A DNA stretch of 64,000 bases from the NCBI RefSeq assembly GCF_004134945.1, contig NZ_SBAP01000009.1:1-64000 (forward strand). Direction: 5' to 3'. The position numbers were made by a program, and so were the translations under genes. Numbering within the stretch: the first letter of the stretch is position 1; the number at the start of each line of letters is the position of its first letter. The notes under the pieces were generated by a model that did no database searches, was not told where the DNA came from, and saw only the letters and a list, made by a program, of their open reading frames with translations. This document shows, piece after piece, positions 19,081 to 26,202 of the stretch. This DNA is from Fusobacterium_C necrophorum_A. Its GTDB lineage: Bacteria; Fusobacteriota; Fusobacteriia; Fusobacteriales; Fusobacteriaceae.

Positions 19081-20677
19081 AAAATTCCAAGAAGAGACAA
19101 TAAAATTTAATCAAGATATAAATATCTTCGTGGGAGATAATAATTCCGGAAAAAGTACGATATTAGAAGCAATATCTATGGTTATCACAGGAAAAGTAGG
19201 GGGATTACCTATTATTAATAAACTAAATTTAGATTGGTTTAATTCTCAGGTCAGGAAACAGTTCAAGGCGTCTCTTATAAAACAAGAAAGTATAGAACCA
19301 CCTGAAATCATAATAGAAGCATATTTTGATATAAGTTCTTTTTCGGAAGCTGAAGTGAAGTTAAATAGCTATAAAGGTTCTAATAACTTTTTGAGGGAGA
19401 ATGCAGCAGGAGTCAGAGTACATATTAAGTTGAATCCTGAATATAGTGAAAATTATAAAGAATTATTGAAAAATGGAAAAATTGAAGACATTCCTATCGA
19501 GTTATATAAAATCGAATTTCGGAATTTTGCGGGAAGTTTTGAGTATTATTCTACTGGGCTAGCCAAAAAAATTGCTATTATAGATACAACTAAAAAAGAT
19601 TACGGTTCAGTTTTAAATAGATTTATTTCAAATAGTATTAGTAATTTTTTATCTGAAGATGAGAAAGCAAATCTTAGAGTTGCATATCGGACTAATAGAA
19701 AGGATTTTACGAATAGTGACTCTTTCAAAAAATTAAATGAAAAAATAAGTTTAGATTACAGTTTTGCTGATAAAAAGGTTAATATCAATTTAAGAGAAAA
19801 TGAAATTGATTCCTGGAAAAATGAAATGTCAATTTCCCTTGATGATATCCCGATAGAAAATGTTGGATTCGGAATACAAAATTTGTTAAAATCTCATATG
19901 TTCTTAAGAGAGAATACGGAAGTTGATATTTTGTGTGTTGAAGAGCCGGAAAACAAATTGTCTTTTACAAACATGTCTATTTTTATATATAAGCTTTCAA
20001 AACTGGAGAAACAATTGTTTATTTCAACACATAGTAGTTTTGTGGCAAATAAATTAAATTTAAAAAATATACACCTAGTTTCAAATAATAATATAAAAAA
20101 ATTTAGTGATGTACCTAAAGATACCTATGAGTATTTTTTAAAGTTATCAGGCTATGATACGTTACGACTTATTCTTGCTAAAACTATTATACTAGTTGAG
20201 GGACCAACAGATGAGCTGATAATTCAGCGAGCCTATAAAGATAAATATGGAGTTCTCCCTATATATGATGGAGTAGATGTGATGTCACTAGGTGGTGTAG
20301 CATTTAAAAATTATTGCGATCTTGCAATGATGAGTCAAAAAGAAATTTTCATCACAACTGATAATGATGGAAATTATCTTAGAAAAAAAGAGAAGTTCAA
20401 ACCATACTCGGACTATGTTCGAGTTTTTATCGAAGAAAATGAAGAAAAAAGAACTCTTGAACCTTCAGTTTTATCTGTAAACTCAGATAATTTTTGGGAA
20501 TTAAAAAAAATAATTTACCACGGACAAGATGCTGATTCGAAAACGGAAACAGATATTTTAAATTTTATGTTAAATAATAAAACTGACTGGGCATTAAGAG
20601 TTTTTCAAGCTGAGCATCCAATAAAATATCCTAACCATATCAATGAACTTTTGGAGGCTCTAAAACATGAAAAATAA
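19046..20677 (+). CDS. OLD-family ATPase with TOPRIM nuclease domain (GajA-like)
   Basis: 543-residue overcoming-lysogenisation-defect (OLD) family protein. ABC-type ATPase half: Walker A GDNNSGKST (30-38), signature-like GFGIQN (about 274), Walker B DILCVEEPE (about 294-302), H-loop STHSS (about 327). TOPRIM half: ILVEGPTDE with Glu385 and Asp389, LGGVAF (about 415), and TTDNDG with Asp439/Asp441. An OLD nuclease directly followed by a UvrD-like gene is the layout of Gabija (GajA-GajB) and of class 2 OLD proteins. The ATG lies inside the methyltransferase gene, with TGGAG five bases upstream, so translation is probably coupled. Gabija membership is inferred from architecture and order. Confidence 0.85.
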   Translation: MRLEKIFIQNYKKFQEETIKFNQDINIFVGDNNSGKSTILEAISMVITGKVGGLPIINKLNLDWFNSQVRKQFKASLIKQESIEPPEIIIEAYFDISSFSEAEVKLNSYKGSNNFLRENAAGVRVHIKLNPEYSENYKELLKNGKIEDIPIELYKIEFRNFAGSFEYYSTGLAKKIAIIDTTKKDYGSVLNRFISNSISNFLSEDEKANLRVAYRTNRKDFTNSDSFKKLNEKISLDYSFADKKVNINLRENEIDSWKNEMSISLDDIPIENVGFGIQNLLKSHMFLRENTEVDILCVEEPENKLSFTNMSIFIYKLSKLEKQLFISTHSSFVANKLNLKNIHLVSNNNIKKFSDVPKDTYEYFLKLSGYDTLRLILAKTIILVEGPTDELIIQRAYKDKYGVLPIYDGVDVMSLGGVAFKNYCDLAMMSQKEIFITTDNDGNYLRKKEKFKPYSDYVRVFIEENEEKRTLEPSVLSVNSDNFWELKKIIYHGQDADSKTETDILNFMLNNKTDWALRVFQAEHPIKYPNHINELLEALKHEK

Positions 20678-21875
20678 AGTTATTTTTGCAGCTGCAGGAA
20701 ATGGAAAAACATACAATTTGTGCAATGAGGCTATGAGCATTGCTCAGAAATCGAAAAAATATGTCTTATTAGTTTCTTATACCAATGAAGGAATTAGTGC
20801 AATAGAAAAAGAATATAAAAAATGGAATTTTGGGGTTATAGACTATAATGTGAAAATTATTACTTGGTATTCTTTTTTGTTACAAGAACTTATTAAGCCA
20901 TATCAGCCTTTCATATCTTTAAGAAAAAATGTTAATAGATTAGAAGATTATGGAGCTGAAAATTCTATCAAGGGGATTTTATTTTTAGAGGATAAGAAGG
21001 ATACCATTTCAAAAATAAAAAAAGATAGTTGGGAATACTATATTCATCAAAAGAGTAATTTATTAAAAAAAGATAAAGTTAGTCAGCTCGCACATGTATG
21101 TTTAGATGAGCTAAAAGATTATGTCGTAACAAGATTAGAATCTATTTATTCAAATATTTTTTTTGATGAAATTCAAGATTGTGCTGGTTGGGATTTGGAA
21201 GTACTCAAAGAATTATTTAAGAGCAAACTTTCTATAACTTGTTTTGGAGATTATAAGCAAACGACTTTTAGGACTAATAATTCTCCTAAAAACAAGCAAT
21301 ATAGAGATAGCAAGATAAGATTTTTTTTTGAAAGATTAAACACGAAAAAGAAAAAAGAATGTGAAGTATTTTATAAAAATACTACTAGAAGATTTAATAA
21401 AGAGATATGTAATTTTATAAATACTATTTATAGAGATAAAGAATCTGAAGTGACATCGGAGGAAGCTATAGACTTAGAAATTTTACATACAGGAGTTTAT
21501 ATAATAGAAACTGAGTATTTAGAAGAATATTGTAGGTGTTATAATCCAACTATAATGAGATATAATAAAAAATCTAAGATTAATTTTAAACATAATTGTA
21601 GAATATTTAACTATGGAGCATCCAAAGGTCAAACTTTTGACAGGGTAGTAATAATACCTGTTAGCACAGTAAATGAGTTTATTTATAAAGGGACAGAAAT
21701 TAAAACGCTTCAAACACGCTCTAAATTTTATGTAGCATGTACTCGCCCTAGATACAGTATAGTATTTGCAGTAAACAAAGTTCAAGATACGAGTTTATTT
21801 CAAAAAAGTGTAATGGAAATTTTAGGGAAGAAAATTCCTGTTTATAAATATTCGCTGAAAGAAGAAATATTGTGA
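20667..21875 (+). CDS. Compact UvrD-like superfamily 1 helicase (GajB-like)
   Basis: 402 residues. SF1 helicase motifs in order: I AAAGNGKT (8-15), Ia SYTNEGISAIE (37-47), II FFDEIQD (165-171), III GDYKQTTF (194-201), IV-like NTTRRFN (238-244), V YGASKGQTFDRVVI (316-329), VI KFYVACTRPR (353-362). The motif I core GNGKT differs from the usual GSGKT, and the protein is shorter than the roughly 490 residues known for characterised GajB; little room is left for 1B/2B insertions. It overlaps the OLD gene by 11 bases with GGAGG upstream, so they are a pair. Probable function: DNA/nucleotide-sensing partner in a Gabija-like defence system. Confidence 0.8.
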   Translation: MKNKVIFAAAGNGKTYNLCNEAMSIAQKSKKYVLLVSYTNEGISAIEKEYKKWNFGVIDYNVKIITWYSFLLQELIKPYQPFISLRKNVNRLEDYGAENSIKGILFLEDKKDTISKIKKDSWEYYIHQKSNLLKKDKVSQLAHVCLDELKDYVVTRLESIYSNIFFDEIQDCAGWDLEVLKELFKSKLSITCFGDYKQTTFRTNNSPKNKQYRDSKIRFFFERLNTKKKKECEVFYKNTTRRFNKEICNFINTIYRDKESEVTSEEAIDLEILHTGVYIIETEYLEEYCRCYNPTIMRYNKKSKINFKHNCRIFNYGASKGQTFDRVVIIPVSTVNEFIYKGTEIKTLQTRSKFYVACTRPRYSIVFAVNKVQDTSLFQKSVMEILGKKIPVYKYSLKEEIL

Positions 21876-21880
21876 TAACA

Positions 21881-21916
21881 TATCGAAACATAATTTAGGA
21901 TAATTTTGTTTCGATA
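21881..21916. repeat. 10-bp inverted repeat between helicase and MBL genes
   Basis: TATCGAAACA (21881-21890) and TGTTTCGATA (21907-21916) are perfect inverted copies separated by 16 bases, starting five bases after the helicase stop. No T run follows, so a terminator is unlikely. It could be an operator for the MBL gene or an mRNA processing/attenuation hairpin. Confidence 0.8.
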
Positions 21917-21946
21917 ATATACTTAATTAGGGAGATATTATATTCT

Positions 21947-23140
21947 ATGAAAAAGTATGAATCGAATGAGGATGAGAAAAAAATGATTCGAACATTTGTT
22001 GGAGTTGGACAGGGAAATTTTTATGTAGAAAAATTTTCGGAAAAAAATATAACTGTTATATATGATTGTGGTAGTTTAAATAAAGAAGAGCTTATCAAGA
22101 AAATAGATAAAACTTTGAGTCAAGATAAAACTATTGACTTGTTATTTGTATCTCATTTTCATCAAGATCATATTAATGGTATTCCTTACTTATTAGAAAA
22201 TTATAATATTAAAACCATTGTTTTACCTTTTCTTACTCCTGAAAATAAGAAAATTATGGAGATGACTTATTTAATAGAGTTAGAATCTAAAGGTCCAATA
22301 GAGAAAAATACTATTATGAATGATGAGGTTTATTGTTTTATTAACAATCCAGATAAGTTTATTTTAGAAAAAAATAAAAAGAAGAATCAAAATATAAAAG
22401 AAAGAGAGAGAAAATATACAATTTCTATTTATTATGTTTTAGATGATATTTCAAAAAAACAAAATGAAAATTATATAGTGGGAGGAACAGACTTTTCAAA
22501 TATTTTAAAATTAAACAGAATAGATTGGCACTATATTCCATTCAATTTTAGAGATGAAGATTTAATTATTGATTTACAGAAAAGAATTTTAGGAGTTTTT
22601 GAGGATTTTTATAGTTGTGATTTAATTGAACTAGCTCTAGAAGAACGAAAAAAAGAGGTATGGAAAGCTATTGGAAAAATATATAAGGACACTATTAAAC
22701 GAACCGAGGTTAATACTAACTCTATGGTTATTTTTTCGGGACCAACTCAACAAGGCTGGATAGGAGAGTGGGGAGGTGGTATAGAAATACTTTTATTGAG
22801 AGAAGTACTCCATGAAATGGTATGTAAATTAGGTGATTTGAAAGTAGGCTGTTTATATACAGGTGACTATAATGCAAACAAAAATGAAGGTTTTAAAAAG
22901 TTAGAAAAATTTTTTGGTAAGTATTGGAATGAAATTGGCTATTTTCAAATTCCACATCATGGTTCTGACCACAATTTTTCAAAAGATTTTTTAAGAGGAG
23001 ATATATTTTATATTATATCTTGCTTACAAGAGAAGAATCCTTACGGTCATCCAGGTAAGAATTTGCAAAATGGACTAAGTAATAAATTATTTTTTATAGC
23101 GGATGATAAAGATTTTATAGTTAGAATTAAAAAATTATAA
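21947..23140 (+). CDS. ComEC-like metallo-beta-lactamase-fold hydrolase
   Basis: 397 residues with no signal peptide or membrane helix, so cytoplasmic. The MBL metal motifs are SHFHQDH (His70, His72, Asp74, His75), YTGDYN (about residue 304), IPHHGSDHNFS (about 337) and NPYGHPG (about 364). HHGS plus YGHP is the pattern of the ComEC/Rec2 MBL domain. Unlike ComEC, there are no transmembrane segments and about 130 charged residues are inserted between the first motif and TGD. GGGAG lies upstream of ATG 21947; ATG 21983 is an alternative start. It follows the Gabija-like pair on the same strand after 71 bases, so it may belong to that defence unit as a nuclease or signal-degrading enzyme. Function unproven. 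Confidence 0.75.
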   Translation: MKKYESNEDEKKMIRTFVGVGQGNFYVEKFSEKNITVIYDCGSLNKEELIKKIDKTLSQDKTIDLLFVSHFHQDHINGIPYLLENYNIKTIVLPFLTPENKKIMEMTYLIELESKGPIEKNTIMNDEVYCFINNPDKFILEKNKKKNQNIKERERKYTISIYYVLDDISKKQNENYIVGGTDFSNILKLNRIDWHYIPFNFRDEDLIIDLQKRILGVFEDFYSCDLIELALEERKKEVWKAIGKIYKDTIKRTEVNTNSMVIFSGPTQQGWIGEWGGGIEILLLREVLHEMVCKLGDLKVGCLYTGDYNANKNEGFKKLEKFFGKYWNEIGYFQIPHHGSDHNFSKDFLRGDIFYIISCLQEKNPYGHPGKNLQNGLSNKLFFIADDKDFIVRIKKL

Positions 23141-23330
23141 AAGGTAAAATTGTATTTTCAAATTTTTAATGAAATTATATATGGATTTTTAATAAAAACT
23201 CTTCAAGAAACAGTATAAAAATTTAAGGGTAGGACCCAAGTAGCTACCAAATTATACTTTTAGCCTAATATTGCCAGTCATTTGCAATTCTCAAAACGTT
23301 AATTTCTTTACAAATGAATACACAAATGCA

Positions 23331-23362
23331 ATCCCACAAATACTATATTTGTGGGATTTTTA
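23331..23362. terminator. Bidirectional terminator between MBL and ROK genes
   Basis: ATCCCACAAA (23331-23340) pairs perfectly with TTTGTGGGAT (23348-23357), extended by two A/T pairs around a CTA loop, followed by TTTTT on the + side. It serves the convergent MBL-fold and ROK genes and marks the right edge of the island. Confidence 0.85.
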
Positions 23363-24499
23363 AAACATACTGTCAACAATAGGAAAAAGTGCTGCACCGA
23401 TTAAACTCGAATTTTCTTGAAAAGAAGAGAAGACCACGGTATCTCTTCCTCGAAAAAAGATATGTCCGGAATGATAAATTTTATCTAAAAGTTTTGTGTA
23501 TAGGTAGTCTTGAAAATCACATATCATTCCGCTGATAATAATTTTCTCAGGGTTGGACAGAAAAAGAAGATTTTGAATCCCGGCAGCCAAGTATTCAAGA
23601 TATTGATCTAATATTTTCTTTCCTTCTTCCGTCTCTCGATATTCATCTCGGAAAAAAGTTTTAATTTCCGTTATTTCCGGAAAGACTTCCTGAACATCTT
23701 GCAACAAGGCTTTGATGGAAATATAGCTTCCCAAGCACCCCTTACTCCCACAGTAACATTTTCTTCCATGTTGATGGACTATCATATGATGAATTCTTCC
23801 CGCTTTCAAGTAAAAGTTTCTGTCCTGTTCTCGGCGGGCAAAATGGGAACTTCCTATATTTTTGTTGATAGTCAAAACCGTGAATTCCGAAAGGTTTAAA
23901 CATTTTCCCAATACTGCTTCCGCAATCGCAGAGAGGTTGGATTCATTTTCGATATAAATGGGATAGGGAATATTTTTTTGTAGCTCCTGTAAAGCTACAA
24001 AAGAAGAAAAATGATTGATTTTAAACTCAATCATCTTGGTTTCCTGATTAAAAATTCCCGGAATTGAGATGCCGATTCCTACTATTTTTTCTCTTTTTTC
24101 TTTTTTTATTTGTTGAATAAACAGGTAAATAGTACTTTCCAAAAAAGAAATCATATCTTTTGGCGGAGATGATAGTTTGACTTTAGAATGACACAGAGCT
24201 TTTCCTACACTGTCGGTAAATATGAGATATATATACTCTTCGGAAATCCGCACCCCGATAGAATAGCAAAAATCATGATTGTAGGTATATTCCATACCTT
24301 TTCTTCCCACACCGTGAGAATGTTTTTTAGATTGGATTAACATATCTTTTTCCAAGAAGTCTTCCAAGATACGTTTGACCGTTGGAAATGTTAAATTCAA
24401 ACTTTGACATACTTCAGCAATAGAAAAACCTTGTTTTCGATTGTATATATATTCAAAAATAATAGTTTCATTATTTTTCTTGATTTCCTTTTGATACAT
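23360..24499 (-). CDS. ROK-family transcriptional regulator
   Basis: 379 residues. N-terminal winged helix-turn-helix (about residues 10-60, SIAEVCQSLNLTFPTVKRIL) and a ROK domain: GIGISIPG (about 147), a zinc site with CYCGSKGCLGSY (about 246-257), and C-terminal SNPEKIIISG. In many sugar-responsive ROK proteins the zinc motif ends in Glu; here Ser follows the last Cys region. It is transcribed away from hutH, sharing a 169-base intergenic region, so control of the hut genes is plausible but unusual because ROK proteins mostly sense sugars. AGGAGGAG precedes the start codon. Confidence 0.85.
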   Translation of the reverse strand: MYQKEIKKNNETIIFEYIYNRKQGFSIAEVCQSLNLTFPTVKRILEDFLEKDMLIQSKKHSHGVGRKGMEYTYNHDFCYSIGVRISEEYIYLIFTDSVGKALCHSKVKLSSPPKDMISFLESTIYLFIQQIKKEKREKIVGIGISIPGIFNQETKMIEFKINHFSSFVALQELQKNIPYPIYIENESNLSAIAEAVLGKCLNLSEFTVLTINKNIGSSHFARREQDRNFYLKAGRIHHMIVHQHGRKCYCGSKGCLGSYISIKALLQDVQEVFPEITEIKTFFRDEYRETEEGKKILDQYLEYLAAGIQNLLFLSNPEKIIISGMICDFQDYLYTKLLDKIYHSGHIFFRGRDTVVFSSFQENSSLIGAALFPIVDSMF

Positions 24500-24582
24500 A
24501 ATTTTCTCCTCCTTCTATTCTATTATACATCAAATTGTAAAAAAAGAGATACATTTTTTCGAAGAAAAAATTAAAAAAGATA

Positions 24583-24611
24583 TTGATTTTCATATAAAAA
24601 TGAGGTAAACT
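24583..24611 (+). promoter_or_regulatory. Candidate hut promoter
   Basis: TTGATT (24583-24588) and TAAACT (24606-24611) at 17-base spacing, about 58 bases before the chosen hutH start, in the region shared with the divergent ROK gene. Confidence 0.5.
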
Positions 24612-24668
24612 TAAATTATTAAAGTGATTTTAAAAATAACTTTACATTGTCTAGGAGGTGTTGTTAAT

Positions 24669-26201
24669 TTGGAATTAGTATTGGGAAGCAACAAGATTAC
24701 TTTGGAAGATTTAGTGAATGTGACACGACGGGGATATAAAGTTAAAATTTCGGAGGAAGCCTATGAAAAAATTGACCGGGCAAGAGCTTTGGTGGATAAG
24801 TATGTGGAAGAGGGAAAGGTTTCTTACGGGATTACAACCGGTTTTGGAAAGTTTGCTGAAGTGACTATTTCAAAAGAAGAAACTGGGCAATTACAAAAAA
24901 ATATTATTATGAGCCACTCTTGTAGCGTAGGAAATCCGATGCCGGAAGATATTGCCAGAGGAATTGTCCTATTGAGAGCCGTGAATTTGGCGAAAGGATA
25001 TTCCGGTGTCAGAAGAGTGATAGTCGAAACTTTGGTGGATATGTTAAACAAAAACGTAACTCCGTGGATTCCTGAAAAAGGTTCTGTCGGATCCTCCGGA
25101 GATTTATCTCCATTGGCACATATGTCTTTGGTATTATTAGGAATGGGAAAGGCCTATTATGAGGGAGAGTTATTGGATGGGAAAACAGCCATGGAGAGAG
25201 CAGGAATTCCAATTTTATCATCTTTATCTTCGAAAGAAGGTTTGGCTTTGACCAATGGAACACAATCTTTGACTTCTGTCGGAGCTCATGTTTTATACGA
25301 TGCGATAAACTTGTCAAAACATCTTGACATCGCCGCTTCTATGACCATGGAAGGATTACATGGAATTATAGATGCCTATGATGCAAGAATTGCAGAAGTA
25401 AGAGGACAAGAAGGACAAATACGAACAGCAGAGAATATGAGAAAAATTTTGGACGGAAGCCAAAATGTTACCAAACAAGGAGAGGAAAGAGTTCAAGATT
25501 CTTATGTTTTGAGATGTATTCCTCAAATTCATGGAGCCAGCAAGGATACTTTGGAATATGTAAAACATAAGGTAGAAATTGAAATCAATGCCGTAACAGA
25601 TAATCCACTAATTTTTGTGGATACAGATGAAGTAATTTCTGGAGGAAATTTTCATGGACAACCTATGGCATTGCCATTTGATTTTTTAGGAATTGCTTTG
25701 GCGGAAATGGCAAATGTTTCAGAAAGAAGAATTGAAAAAATGGTAAATCCCGCTATTAATCACGGATTACCGGCATTTTTAGTGGAAAAGGGCGGATTGA
25801 ATTCCGGATTTATGATTGTACAATACAGTGCAGCTGCTTTAGTATCGGAAAATAAAGTATTGGCTCATCCGGCTTCTGTCGATTCGATTCCTACTTCTGC
25901 AAACCAAGAAGACCATGTGTCTATGGGATCAATTGCGGCAAAAAAATCAAAAGATATTTTGGAAAATGTAAGAAATGTGATTGGAATGGAATTGATTACC
26001 GCCTGTCAAGCCATTGATTTGAAAGGGGCAAAAGAAAAATTATCCAAAGCAACACGAGCTGCCTATGAGGAAGTGAGAAAACATGTCCCTTATGTCGATG
26101 TGGACAGAGAAAGCTATGTGGACATTCATAAGGCGGAAGAAATTATTAAGACAAACGTGATTGTAGAAGCAGTGGAAAAGATAGTAGGAGGGATGTATTA
26201 A
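24669..26201 (+). CDS. hutH: Histidine ammonia-lyase with Ser-Ser-Gly MIO triad
   Basis: Removes ammonia from histidine to give urocanate. The start is TTG 24669: AGGAGG lies at 24653-24658 and the resulting 510-residue chain begins MELVLGSNKITLEDL as in relatives. YGITTGFG (53-60), SHSCSVG with His83, and NQEDHVSM (Glu of the active site) support HAL over other aromatic lyases. The cofactor triad, normally Ala-Ser-Gly, is Ser142-Ser143-Gly144 in GSVGSSGDLSPLAH. Followed after one base by hutU; no hutI or formiminoglutamate gene is present in the window. Confidence 0.94.
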   Translation: MELVLGSNKITLEDLVNVTRRGYKVKISEEAYEKIDRARALVDKYVEEGKVSYGITTGFGKFAEVTISKEETGQLQKNIIMSHSCSVGNPMPEDIARGIVLLRAVNLAKGYSGVRRVIVETLVDMLNKNVTPWIPEKGSVGSSGDLSPLAHMSLVLLGMGKAYYEGELLDGKTAMERAGIPILSSLSSKEGLALTNGTQSLTSVGAHVLYDAINLSKHLDIAASMTMEGLHGIIDAYDARIAEVRGQEGQIRTAENMRKILDGSQNVTKQGEERVQDSYVLRCIPQIHGASKDTLEYVKHKVEIEINAVTDNPLIFVDTDEVISGGNFHGQPMALPFDFLGIALAEMANVSERRIEKMVNPAINHGLPAFLVEKGGLNSGFMIVQYSAAALVSENKVLAHPASVDSIPTSANQEDHVSMGSIAAKKSKDILENVRNVIGMELITACQAIDLKGAKEKLSKATRAAYEEVRKHVPYVDVDRESYVDIHKAEEIIKTNVIVEAVEKIVGGMY

Positions 26202-26202
26202 T

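Noticed and set aside
15103..23390. Prophage or integrative element
   Set aside because: No integrase, transposase, tRNA target or flanking direct repeats were found at either edge, so only a defence island is claimed.
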